DNA from: Melampsora larici-populina 98AG31
Taxonomy: Eukaryota > Basidiomycota > Pucciniomycetes > Pucciniales > Melampsoraceae
Assembly: GCF_000204055.1 (NCBI RefSeq)
Contig: NW_006768766.1
Span: 962,706-1,026,705 of the forward strand
Length of the DNA: 64,000 bases
Direction of reading: 5' to 3'
A program made the translations under genes and the position numbers. Under the pieces are notes generated by a model. The model ran no database searches. It saw only the letters and a list, made by a program, of their open reading frames with translations, and was not told the origin of the DNA. Below, piece after piece: positions 1-11,292 of this stretch (the stretch's first letter is position 1; each line of letters begins with the position of its first letter).

Positions 1-1850
1 TTGAACCCAAAATCGAAATCGCAAGCAAAATCGAAATCAAAATCACAACCAACCTCCATCAGCAAGTTGATCAAAGTCAAAGACAAGAACAAAGATGAAG
101 TTAGTAAAGTTGAAGATGATAAGAAGGAAGAAGAGGAGGCTGCTGGTGGTCTATGGACTCAACAACAAACTCTCTTTCTCATTGACGAGTTCAAACATCA
201 AACCGACTTAGGAAAAGGGAACAATGGTGGCCTCAAGAATGAAGCCTGGAAGCAGGTCTTGATTAATTACAACAGTAAGTTCAAAGTAACTGCAACACTG
301 TCAAGATTAAAACACCAAATTCAAAAGGTATGGATTGTTCTTTACCTTTACCTCTATTGACTCCTTTCCTTTTCTCACTACCCTTCCTTTCCAAGTGGTG
401 CAGCACTGATAGGATTCAGGCTGCTCAAAACCACATCTGGGTCAATTTGGGGATTGTCAGGATTCAAGCCCAAATCGATCTCTCTTCCATATCATCAATT
501 CTCATCTTTCTTCATACTCACTTTCATTGTTTTAGAACCTATACTCATGCCCATCTTGCTTCTATTGTCTTTATACTCTTTCTTTTATTTGTTTGATACA
601 TAGTTAAAGGTCACTTATAAAGCTTTTGATAAGATTATGGACTCTTCTGGTGCTCCTGGAACCAACACTGTAACTGGTGAGGTTCACGCAGAGAAGGACT
701 GGTGGGACCACTGGATCAATGTGGTCAGTACTATTCTATTTCTGTATGTTCACTTTTTTGTTTCTCTTTTGATTTAATACAATAATTTCATGATAGGCTG
801 GGAACAACAATGCCAGACCAATTTGGACCAATGGTTTTCCAGCATAAGAAGCTGTCTCAGCCATCATGCCAGAGAAGCACTTACGGGCTAACCGGAATGA
901 GGGTTTTGGGACCCAAAGCAAGAAGAAGCGGACTGCACCTCCCATATCTGTTGGTTCCAATGGAAATGATGAAGGTAGGTTCCATCTCTATCCCTCTGTT
1001 ATCATATTCATTACTATTTTTGATAAAAGCTGACCCAATCTATGACGTAGGACATACTGCATCTGAGAACGAGAACAACTCAAATGAAGATCAAGCTCAA
1101 TCTCATGTCTCTGATTCACAAAAAGAATCTGACATTGAAAATATCAAAGGTAAAAAACCGGCTGCTGCACAAAAGCAGAGAAGAGCTGTAAGATATTTTT
1201 TCATTGGTTTTTATCTCTTTTTATCGCTTCTTTTCAATGGTTACTCTTTTTTGTATTTTCTATTCAATCAATCTGATCATTTCATTTTTCTTCTGGATTC
1301 CTTTTTGATTACCGCTATCAAGTCAGCAAGTACTAGTGAACCAACTAGAAAGTTTGCAAGACATCTAGCTTCTGCTAAACGTCTCACAGCTGCCAAACTT
1401 GCCCTAGACAACGGGGATTATGATGATGATGCCCCAGCAAGACAATTTGTACGCAGCAAGAGAAGCCCAGCTAATTCAGCACCTTCAACTTCTAAGCAAT
1501 CACGCACCACAGGAACTAAATTAGTGGCTGAATCAATCAATCAAGCAGTCGAGAGAGTTGTGGGCTTGAAGGAGAAGAACAAAAGTGATAAGGTTGCAAT
1601 TGCCAGAATTAAATCCAAACAGCATCCTATGCGACAAGAGGCAATGATTATCTTCAACAAGGAATGTGGCAAGCAACTCAAGAAACATCATATCATTCTA
1701 GTGGCCAATGAATTGAAAAAAGACAACACTGCATCCTTTTTTTATCATATGGATGCTGCTTACAGATGGGACTGGGTGAAGAGCGAGGCTGGTATTTTGA
1801 AGGAGTATCAAAAGGTAGATGAAGTAGATGAAGATGAAGAAGATGAATGT
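1..1850 (+). pseudogene. Harbinger Myb/SANT-like DNA-binding protein
   Basis: The first exon (1-about 329) has a lysine-rich tail and then a Myb/SANT-like domain with LWTQQQTLFLIDEF and a downstream LKHQIQK helix. In PIF/Harbinger elements such a second protein partners the transposase at the element termini. Coding continues over GTATGG, GTCAGT and GTAGGT introns. The reading includes DWWDHWINV near 700, an acidic linker near 1080, and a basic C-terminal part (1325-1850) ending in a D/E run. A TAA at 845-847 interrupts the expected reading in the third exon, so this copy looks dead. The natural stop codon has been split by the element at 1850-3122. The protein would now read about 72 codons into that element, to 2066. 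The gene probably begins at or left of base 1. Confidence 0.6.
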
Positions 1851-3122
1851 ACGGAAGCCCTGAGCGTGGGGTCCGCCAACCCCCTCAAACACATAAACTC
1901 AACGCATTTATTCTACACACCTTTTGCTTATGTACACACCCAAGATCTTGATTGCGACTGTGGCCTGTTCCAACTCAGCCATCCACTCAAAATAAAATTA
2001 ATCACACTACGATGGAGCTCACTTCAACTATTGTCCATCCCGTTTCGGACGCCTCTACAACCATAATCAAACACCTTCAAGACCCAACCTACCTCAACAA
2101 TATGTTATCTCATGACACGACATCCAAATCTCTCCCTCCAATCGGCGGTATCCCTGCTTGCAAAAGTCTATTTTAAACTTCAGCAATGTCCTCTCAATTT
2201 GGCCCATCAATGTATCTGCCACATAACTTGGTCTTTTGATTCTCAAAAAGGTCACTGCATTCAAGGTGGGGCTCTGTTCGAAGGGCCCGAAGCGTTGACA
2301 TGGCTTCAGTCAACGCTTTTCTTGGCTTGGGCTTTGGAGGACCTGGTCTCGGGTTTGAAAAACATGTTGATATTGTTGCACACTTTTGTCCAGGAGCAGG
2401 GTGAGTCAATTCTGACTTTCTTCTTACATGCAGTAAACATGCTCGGAAAATCGAGTCTCAACTCGGTTTTAATCATATGTACTATCCTTTACTTTGTGCT
2501 CCTCTGTTCTTATCTTCTATCTTCATTTGCCTTGTATGACTTTTTTGACGAGTTGTCAGAATACAGTATCCGTTGTGAAGGCTCGGTAGTCCAATACAAA
2601 GGGGAAACCCAGGTGATTCTTTTCTTTGTTTTACATGAAACACACATTTTTAATTGATGCAATATGTCAAATCAAAAGCCCTTTAAAACAAAACAAAACT
2701 GAAAAAAGTTTGTTGTAAAACCATTTTTTTACTTTCTTAATGATTGTTCTTTATGGGAAAACAATTCAATAGCTTCTGTGTAGAACAAATCATTTTTATG
2801 ATTTTTCAAATTTTGGTAATTATATATGAGATGTGGATGAAAAAGACTTTTGATCTCAACTATTTATATTGATATCTTCGGACCTTGCTGAAACAGTCTC
2901 TTGGTCTGTTGTTGAATCAATTCCAAGGTTGAGCTTAAAGTATGAGGAGAGGAAGGAGGACATGAAGTGTCGAGTCAGAGTCCAGACTCAAGAGATGAGT
3001 GTCGAATTTGAGATGTTGAACTTTGAAGTGGTATGTCAATGTGTGTAAAATTTGAGCGGTTGGGTGTGGTGTGTATGTATGTGTTAAGTGGGTTGGCGGA
3101 CCCCACGCTCAGGGCTTCCGTA
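1850..3122. mobile_element. 1273-bp TIR element inserted at the Myb stop codon
   Basis: Terminal inverted repeats begin TACGGAAGCCCTGAGCGTGG at 1850 and match the reverse complement ending at 3122. The first 32-33 bases are almost identical and imperfect similarity follows. A perfect 6-bp duplication TGAATG flanks it (1844-1849 and 3123-3128). If the terminal T/A is excluded, an 8-bp duplication with one mismatch is also possible. The interior has open frames at 1952-2176 and 2112-2657 that resemble no transposase I know, so it is probably non-autonomous. The superfamily is undecided. Confidence 0.8.
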
Positions 3123-3428
3123 TGAATGATCGTGTTTTTCATTTTGTGTCACTTCTTATTTTGTATCTCAGAACTCAAGTATTTCATTTTCTATTTCATT
3201 CTCTATCATTTCTTATTTTGTATCTCATCTCCAAACTCAACCAAAAAACAAAAACACATATAATATAGTAATTATTGATTTTCTCCTTTTATTGATAATA
3301 CAAACAATGGCCAATGTGATACAAACAACAATGACCAGACAAATCAGACAAAACTTGCAGAAGAGATAATGAAAACATGAGATGATGGTATTAAAAGCAA
3401 TATTGAATATAAACGTACAATAACATCT

Positions 3429-4730
3429 TTAGACTCGTCTATGTGCCACAGGTGCATCAACATAATCATTGAACATCTGCTCAGCAAGTTGATCTCTTTG
3501 CTCAGATGCTTGAGTACGCTGAGTAGAGCTAGGCTCAACCCAATCAGGATCTTCATTATTGCCACCCAACCTTTGTTCCAATCTCTCTTTCAACATGTAC
3601 TCCTCATAGAATTGATCTTTGCCAGATTCAATTCGGATAATATTATGTAGTACACAACAAGCTATCACAATCAAGACTTGGATCTTGTATGGGTAGGAAG
3701 GCATCGAAGCCAGTATTGGGAATCTCATCTTTGATACACCAAAGATCTGTTCAATTATGATTTGAAGTGAAGAGTGGCAATGATTGAAAAGCTCTTTAGC
3801 TGTCTGGGGTGTGAGACCAGAGTGTTTCCACTCCTTGAGGTGGTATCGTACGGACCAATAAGGTGCAAGAAATCCTGGAATGTTGGCGTATACAGCGTCC
3901 GCAACATAGAAGCGGTCTGAAAAGAGATTGACACACACAAAGTCAATATAGATCAATCTAAGATGAAAGGAAGTAGCTTACCTTCTGGAACTACAAACTG
4001 CTGTTCTTCAAGGGCTCGGTGAAGAACACGGGCGTCCACATGAGATCCCTCTAAACCAGCATATACAAAAGTAAACAGCATGTTGAACGAACATCCAGCT
4101 AGGACGTTTTGGCTAAGGTCCCCCTTTTGATTTCAATGAGCTGGTTGACGTTCAGGTGGGACAATACAAGGAATATGGGTGCTGGGTGCCATCAATGGCA
4201 CCCACACACTTCTTGAAATACGGATACATTCGAGGGTTGTTCCAGATCTCCTTTGGACAAGCCTCACCACCAGTAGGTTGTACGATATAAATAGATTCAA
4301 GTGATGCAATTGATTGGCAGACTCTATTGAAATATTTGCTGATTGTGTGTCCCGATTGTTGGAATTGTTCTCCAGCTGCTCGATTAGTTCCTGAGTTTCC
4401 AATGATGTATAGAAAGATCATAACTTGCTCTTCCTTTGATACACTACGCTTGCGGTGGACAACAAGTTTACCTTTGAGGGCTTTCATCAAGCCCTTGAAA
4501 GCTAGCTTGTCCATGCGACACACTTCTCTGAACCGGACATCACTGCTTTCGAGAATCTCCTGTGTATATTCATTTCCTCGAGGTTTTGATGTCCTACAAG
4601 GAATCTTTGCGCTTGAAAGAGAGGTTATATAAGCTTGACCGGCTTCGATGATTGACTTAAGAAGTTGGATTGGTCTTCGAAAGGATGATGGAGATGAGGA
4701 ATCAGAGTCTGTATCAGAGGAACTTGACAT
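3429..4730 (-). pseudogene. PIF/Harbinger transposase (DDE_Tnp_4)
   Basis: The first part (4730-about 4185) has a serine/aspartate-rich start, a helix-turn-helix-like segment and CVGAIDGT, which holds the first catalytic aspartate. The second part (about 3930-3429) has FYVADAVYANIPGF with the second aspartate, then HLKEW, HSSLQIIIEQIFGV and ACCVLHNIIR, all family hallmarks. Two lesions are visible. A short duplication near 4177-4190 shifts the frame just after the AIDGT motif. An in-frame TGA at 4133-4135 (minus strand) replaces the arginine expected before the NQKG motif of the next block. A probable intron lies around 3930-3980. The gene converges on the Myb-like gene, as in intact Harbinger elements. 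Confidence 0.8.
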
Positions 4731-4902
4731 GGTGATGAGGAACTAATTGATGGCAATCACAATTATAAAAAAAAGGAAGAGTGATCATCTGTGATCACAG
4801 GAATCACTTTTTGTCCTTAATGCTCATCTAAGCAAACATGTCATTACCTCATTTTTCACAAATTCTCACATAACATGGATTTTTGTTTTTTTTCACGAAA
4901 AT

Positions 4903-4926
4903 CACTTTTCTACATGTAGAAAAGTG
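4903..4926. repeat. Perfect 24-bp palindrome near Harbinger right end
   Basis: CACTTTTCTACA is followed directly by its reverse complement. It sits about 50 bp inside the presumed right end of the Harbinger element, so it may be a subterminal transposase-binding or hairpin site. Confidence 0.7.
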
Positions 4927-5377
4927 GTCACTCAGAATGCAATTTCTAGAATTTGCGACTAAGTGAACGTGCCCGAAGAGCACAAGAGTCAATGAATCGA
5001 GATGAGATCGTAGTATCAATATGCATCAAGACTAAAGTCACTCACTGGGTTAAACTTCCCCCACAAGATATACACTTCAGCATTTCCACTCTCTTGACCT
5101 GGTAAGATTCAATGTGCGAAGGTACAGGCAAGTTTAAGGTCTTGTTGATGTTTTTCAAAACTCAAACAGAAGCAAAAACTTTGTCTCGTAGACAATTGAC
5201 CACGCAGAAAGATAGAGAGATTGTGAATGAGAAGAAAAAAGACAAGAATAAGACTTTTGACTTTGAAAAGGGACTGTATGACTGAATCGGTCTATTGACT
5301 TTTCACTTTTTTGGAGGATAACCAATGAAAGATTAGATACTTTTCTCAGTTAATGAAGTAAACAAAGATTTACTTAC

Positions 5378-5637
5378 TCTGTCCAATCTTTATCTGCATC
5401 TTCACCCTCCTCTTTCTTGTTATCTTTGTCATTGGATTCACCTCCAATGATTTCATCAACATCAACTTTCTCCTCCTCAAATTGAGCCTGTGAAAGTTCC
5501 TGACTCACTTGTTCTAGTCTATCTCCCGCCATTTGATTCACTTGCTCCATTTCTTGCTCATTCAGATTGTATCTTTGAGGGAACTGAGCCGCTACACCCT
5601 TTCGGATCCATATTGCACTCAAGATCAATGAGGCCAT
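5378..5637 (-). CDS. PWP1: PWP1-like WD-repeat protein, first exon only
   Basis: The reading starts MASLILSAIWIRKGVAAQFP and continues into a charged segment with YNLNEQEMEQVNQMA and an acidic stretch. Periodic tryptophan protein 1, a nucleolar WD-repeat protein acting in ribosome biogenesis, has this kind of start: a tryptophan and RG-containing opening, a YxLxExE helix, then an acidic linker. The exon ends at a perfect GTAAGT donor (5377-5372 on the minus strand). No WD40 sequence follows; within about 400 bp the DNA reaches the Harbinger end. Either the transposon sits in a PWP1 intron and the rest lies left of this window, or this is a severed fragment. The assignment rests on N-terminal similarity only. 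Confidence 0.5.
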
Positions 5638-5699
5638 CTTTGTTTGTATTTGACATTGTTGTGTTCTTGGGGTCAACTTGAATTCAACAACAAGTTTTC

Positions 5700-8200
5700 A
5701 ACACCATTTTCTTCTTTACTGCATCTTGATCATTAGTGAAGAAGGGTTGTAGAAGCTGTTATGATTAAATGAGATCTAGCAGTGGGTATCAAACTTACAA
5801 ACATTGCTATCAAATCCTTCAAACAAGTCAAAGAAGCTAGGTCTAGTATAAGCTGAGATGACTGCAGATGCTAATTGATTCAAGTCCAATTAAGTAGAGA
5901 AGTATGATTCATTTGAAAACCATTTGAGCAATTTGAGAAATTTAAGTGATTTAAATCAATTTGAAGGATTCAAAACAATTGGTGAATCCAAATGAAAGAC
6001 CAATGGTGTGATTGAAACAATTTGAAGAGAATCTTGACTATCTGTAAAAGTTGAATTGAAATTTGAAGTGATTTGAATATATGTGAATTGAAAAGTTGTC
6101 TAAGTAATTGAGAAACCATAGTAAACCAATTACCAGTTTAGATCATAGATCAATGTTGATGAATCAAGTAATTTTGTGTTCAATGAATTTGATTAGGATT
6201 GGTGGTGGTGAGGGTTCAATTGACTGAAAGTGAGTTAAGAGTAAGTGAGGTGGTTGTTCCAAAAAATCAAAAGGCACTCAAATTGGACAGGAGTAATTCA
6301 TATAGCAAATCAAGTGTACTTACAAGATGAGTTCAATGAAAATTTGGAACCCAAATTTAGGGGTAGGGAAATAATCCCGGTCCCAGAGGGGTTTTACTTA
6401 GGGAAAAATTTACTTGTAATCCTGAGGTGTTAGTCTGGACTGCGGCCAAAATGTGGTTCAGAGTTTTTTGAAAATCAACCACTGAGTGAAGTCTGTGGAT
6501 ATTACTCTCCAGATTGAACACCATTTGAAATATTCCATTCGAATAGTTCAAAAAGGTAATGTTGAATTCCAATTTGATCCTGTGATATTAATAGCAAATT
6601 ATGTGTTATCTCATCACTTTTCAGATTCTCAGATTAGGCATATATAAAAATCTAACTAACAATATATTCAAAAGATACAGTGAGCAACATCGTAAATCAA
6701 GTACAAACTTAACTCAATCAGCTGAATTGGAAAAGGTCCAGTACATGAAAGTCATTATTATATTGACTTCTCTTTTGGATTCAAAACTAATCCTGTTTCA
6801 ATTTTTATATTGTAATTACATGGCTTTCACAGACATCTATTCAAATATGTTCATACACCAATTATCAAATCACACCACGAGATTATCAAACAACTTTGAT
6901 TCAAACTTCAAGCTTTTCTCGGATTTCAGCCCAGATGAATCCACTGAACTCAAAGAATTACTACACTCAGTATCTCTCAAAGATTACATCATGAATTTTT
7001 TAGCTAGTCATGCAGCTGCTCATTTTCCTCCGTGTTACGATCACAAACCACAACATGATTTAAATTTCATCATTGATCTTCAGACTGGGATTAAGAAATT
7101 CCAGACAGAGATGGATTTTTGTGCTAAAAGTACAGGCATGAAATTGGACTTGGAGATCTACACAGTTTTCATGGCAACAATCATGCTGCCCATGCAACTT
7201 GTTTGATTACGCGAGGTCATCATACGATCTTTAATATTCAAGAAACTTAGCAGGTATGTATTTCAAAATTTGTTCATTAATACTTCCAAGGTACTCATCA
7301 ATTTCATTTAACAGGGCTATGCAAGCTCTCTTGACACTACAGATAGCATCTTCTTACATTTTGACTGGCCAGACATCAAAGGGGGAAGATATTGTTGAAG
7401 ATTTCATTACAAATGGACCTGTGTTATACTGCTCTTACTGCAAATTACATATTAATCTATCTTGACCGAATCCATTCTAATTATCTCTGTTAGTGTGTCT
7501 TGAACAAATACTAAAAAACAAGCTTGAAATAAAATTAGGTAATTCTTGATATAGATCAAAACAAGTATTAATCTATCCTTTTCAATTTCAGGTTGAACAT
7601 ATGTACTTTTTCTCAGCCTAAAAATATTTGTTCCAAGAAATCTCATCAATTCACATTCACACTTCAATTCCAAAACCAAGTAAAAAACAAATTTGTGAGA
7701 ATAACCTGGATATCTAAAAGCAGCTAGAGACACTTCACCATCTCCCAAAGTTTGACATCTTAACCACTCTTCTTTATAATATCAATCCTTTTCAAAATTT
7801 CTGAATCCAAAAATAATCAAATCATGAGGTTGATTTTGATTTTCGCAAGACGCCAAAGACCCAAGAGGAGTGATTCCAGTACCCTGTCTTATACAAATCA
7901 CAAGAGTTGTGATATAGAGTGGGAAAGTAAAGTCACCTGGTTTGATACAAATTGGAATTTGACTACCTAGAAATCTTTTCCCCCACAAAAAACGTCATTG
8001 TGAATAAGTTTTTTTGTGAAGATCTTTTTACAAAAGAAGCTTTCAACGTACCTAGGTTAAACTTAGATAACCAACTTGTACAAAGGTCTTTACAAGGAAT
8101 CACAACTAATTAACTACTGCTACAAGTAAATGAATTTGACTAGGAAACATCCATAATAAGCCAAAACATATTGAGTCATTGATCCTGCAAACTCTGAGAC
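5700..8200. other. AT-rich stretch, no recognised gene
   Basis: Short repeats of the AATTTGAAGTGATTTGAA kind dominate 5900-6110. A GC-richer patch at 6357-6400 resembles the interior of the hAT-like end at 37270-37358. An open frame at 6601-7206 (+) codes 201 residues without any recognised motif; it could be a decayed repeat protein. No conserved domain is apparent on either strand. Confidence 0.5.
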
Positions 8201-8628
8201 TTTGTAAAGTACTACATTACTTTGGTATTCCAGTACTAGTATAGTACTTTAGTACTATTGTATCATGGCACTATGGTCTGTAGCCCTACAGCATTATGGC
8301 ACTGTAGTACTGTAGTACTTTATCACTACAGACTATAGCAGACTACGGTGCTTTTGTACTCAACCGGAGAGGCACTCACTTTGTACTGCTTCATCCATGC
8401 TACAATAACCATTGTAGCTGGATACTTCCCTTCCCTTTGCCATCACACACCAGCACCCTGAGCCTGGTCCTGACACATAGTAGCATTAGTACTACAGTAC
8501 TACAGGACCCTTGGTACTATAAAGTACTATATTAATATAGTACCATACTACCATTAGTACCACAGTACAATAATAGTGTCCAGTACTACAGTACTAAAGG
8601 ACCCTTAGTACTATAAAGTACTATAGTC

Positions 8629-8738
8629 GCCGTGTCTGGGAAGCGTTTGCTTGTCAAAAAGCGCGCACAACTTCCCTTTCTGCCTCAAAGGGGGTTGGTG
8701 TGCGCTTGTCCAAGAGCAAACCCTAAACGGGCACGGTG
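8629..8738. repeat. Small imperfect inverted-repeat insert in AGTACT tract
   Basis: CGTGTCTGGGAAGCGTTTGC on the left is approximately the reverse complement of GGGTTTGC-containing sequence on the right, both ending in CGTG/CACG. It looks like a MITE remnant. No clear target duplication is visible. Confidence 0.45.
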
Positions 8739-9193
8739 AGTACCATGAGTACCACAGTACTATAGTAATATTCCCGTGTACTATGGTAGCTACTGTAGTA
8801 CTATATGGCTAATAGGCCTGTACTACAATACTATAGTAGTAACAAAATACTATGGGACTTAGTACCATTGTAACATAGTACTATAGATGGTACTATAGTA
8901 TGTAGTACTAATGTAGTACTGTAGTACCATGTTAGGTACTACAGACAATATTACCATAGTACTATAGACATGGTACTATAGTACTACGTGAGTACCATAG
9001 TACTGCAGTACTACATACCATAGTGATATGGTACTTCGGATTATGGTATTATGGTACCACAGTACTATAATACTAATGGCACCATGGGACTACGGTAACA
9101 AGTCCTGCATTACCATGTTAATACTATAGCACAATTGATACTATATTACTGTATAATACTAACATAGTACTATAGTACCAATAGTATCATACT

Positions 9194-10734
9194 TCAAGAT
9201 TGGCACCGGCCTGTATCAGGCATGTTCAGGTCATTCCGGCAACCGCACCAACAGATTATCTGGCTACCGGATAATGTTAAAGGCCTTTCCAGCATCCGGA
9301 TCTGATGAATGCTTGTAAAGGATCTATAGTTATCCTCACTGCGGGGAAATGATCTTTCAACAAACGGGACGGGAAGCTCAAAATAGAGAGCTGAGGGAAG
9401 TTTTTCTAGAACTAATGTGTACTTTAAATTCCTAGCTCCAAAAGGATGATAATCAAAACATTAGTTTAGATTCCCTTAAGGGATTACATCTGAGTATATG
9501 AAAGAAATATAATAAGAGATAGTTTTATAAGAAGAAATAATGAAAGACTCACCTAGCTCCAAAAGGATGATAATCAAAACATTAGTTTAGATTCCCTAAG
9601 GAGCCAGGAGCGTGCGTGTCGACAGTTTGAATAAGTATGAAAAGTTGAGTTTGGGTATAAGGCTAACTCTATGCTTGTAACACTACACAAAATGTCATCT
9701 TTACCGGGCGGTAAAGAAAACTACTGACATAGAAAAGTCCTGAGGCAACAGGAAGAGAGCTAAAAATCTGAAAAAATATGCACCTTGTTCCTAAACGTTG
9801 GGGCGTCATGACGAGTATTTTTTTGTATTTTACACACATATATTGGTTAATGTACTAACAATAAAGGCTGAGAATCATCAAAAACCCACCTGTAACAATA
9901 CCTGAAATTTGGCCCTTGACTTTGAAGATAGGATTTTGGAATCTTCAAACATCAATAACTTTTGCAGTTCTGAATCAAATCACTTGATTCAAAGTGCATT
10001 AAAAAGGTGAGCCTTTCCTCTACATTTTTCATTGAGACATCACATCTGTAGCTGGTCTAAAAAAGATCCTACAGAGCTATTCATGCAGAACTGTTTGAAC
10101 ATATGTAGAGTGTTTAAATGACTAGATAGCACCTTACTAACATTATGAAGTGTGAAGAAGAATAGTTCAGCTTTTGAATGAACCAAAAATCGAGTTATTT
10201 GGAGCAGAATTGCAAAAGTTATTGGAGTTTTTAGACCACAAAATATTGTCTTCATACTCATGACCCATATTTCAGGTATTGTTACATGTGAGTTTTTGAT
10301 GATTTTCAGCGTTTATTGTTAGTACATAAACCAATATCTGTGTGTAAAATACAAAAAAATACTCATCATGACGCCCCAACATCTAGGAACAAGGTATATA
10401 TTTTCCAGATTTTTAGCTCTCTTCCTGTTGCCTCAGGACTTTTCTATGTCAGTAGTTTTCTTTACCGCCCGGTAAAGATTACATTTGGTGTAGTGTAATG
10501 AGATATGTTTTGTAATGCTGTTGGGAGATAGCGTTACAATGCTCCCATGGATATCTGGCCAAAATCCGGATCTGGGGCTCTGAAAATGTGGTATCCAGCG
10601 TGTTCAGGCCATTCCGGCTCCGGAACCAACGGATTACCCGCCACTGGATGAATTTGAAGCCCTTTCCGGCATCTGGATCAGTTGGAGCATCCGTCGGATA
10701 TCCGGCCAATATCCGGGGCCGGTGCCCATCTTGA
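9194..10734. mobile_element. 1.54-kb TIR element (outer)
   Basis: TCAAGATTGGCACCGGCC at 9194 is matched by the reverse complement at the right end (GGCCGGTGCCCATCTTGA, ending 10734). A degenerate direct repeat of about 95 bp (GTTCAGG(T/C)CATTCCGGC...) lies near each end, at about 9223 and 10599. A 49-bp direct repeat (starts 9431 and 9552) lies inside. It sits in the AGTACT tract, which resumes immediately at both sides. No coding region is recognised. Confidence 0.6.
9681..10495. mobile_element. CACTA-like foldback MITE, 815 bp, TAA duplication
   Basis: It starts CACTACACAAAATGTCATCT and ends with a closely similar reverse complement (TTGGTGTAGTG), flanked by TAA on both sides (9678-9680 and 10496-10498). 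The inverted arms extend over roughly 230 bp each and include the near-palindromic CTTTACCGGGCGGTAAAG. CACTA termini plus a 3-bp duplication fit the CACTA/EnSpm superfamily. It is non-autonomous and nested inside the outer element at 9194-10734. Confidence 0.75.
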
Positions 10735-11292
10735 GTACCACATACCATAGTACTATTACAATTAATACCATAGTCTATGGTACTATTGATATAGTATTAT
10801 AGTACTATAGTACTGTAGGACCATTACAATTAGCACCATAGTCTATAGTACTATAATCCTAGTAGTTATATCCGTTGTCTAGGATTACAGAGAGACGGTG
10901 GGCCTCGTTCTTTGTCTAAACCCAAGTACATTTTCAACTGTCAAGATCAAACTGCGTACATAAGAATGGATTGTTATGTAAGGAGAATCCACATTACTTG
11001 TAGAATTTTATACAAGACGCAGGTTCAATGAACGTGCGCACATTGACCATTTTAATGTAAAGGACAAAAAACAGGAACTACCATTCTCTTTCAAGCAATA
11101 CCAAGTTAATAAAAACTCCAGGATCTGGTAGTGTAGATCACCACATCTAACAGAAAACGTTGGTGTAGATGTATGAAAAAGTTACGCTACCAGCTTCTGT
11201 AACACTTTTTTTGCATAATTGATCCAGTGTTCATAGTACCATAGTACCATAGTACTATAGTACTATCACAATTGGCCCAATGGTCTATAATA

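Larger units (their letters stand above)
1..4974. mobile_element. PIF/Harbinger DNA transposon, left end outside window
   Basis: The two standard Harbinger genes lie convergently: a Myb/SANT-like protein on + (1-1850) and a DDE_Tnp_4-type transposase on - (3429-4730). On the minus strand the right end plausibly starts GGGCACGTTCACTTAG at 4974. That resembles Harbinger termini and is followed by GAA as a possible 3-bp target site. A perfect 24-bp palindrome (4903-4926, centred on ACATGT) lies just inside this end. The left terminus is not in the window, so the end call is inference. Both genes are broken, so this copy is not autonomous. Confidence 0.6.

Noticed and set aside
5041..5150. Second PWP1 exon on the minus strand
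   Set aside because: A splice-like AG and GTGAGT flank a short segment, but its translation in any frame does not resemble PWP1.
6601..7206. 201-residue frame as a real gene
   Set aside because: AT-rich, no motif, no splice or homology support; left as part of a repeat-like stretch.
9194..10734. Direct repeats near the ends as LTRs of a retrotransposon
   Set aside because: The true boundaries are inverted repeats, there is no primer-binding site or pol sequence, and the direct repeats are diverged and internal.
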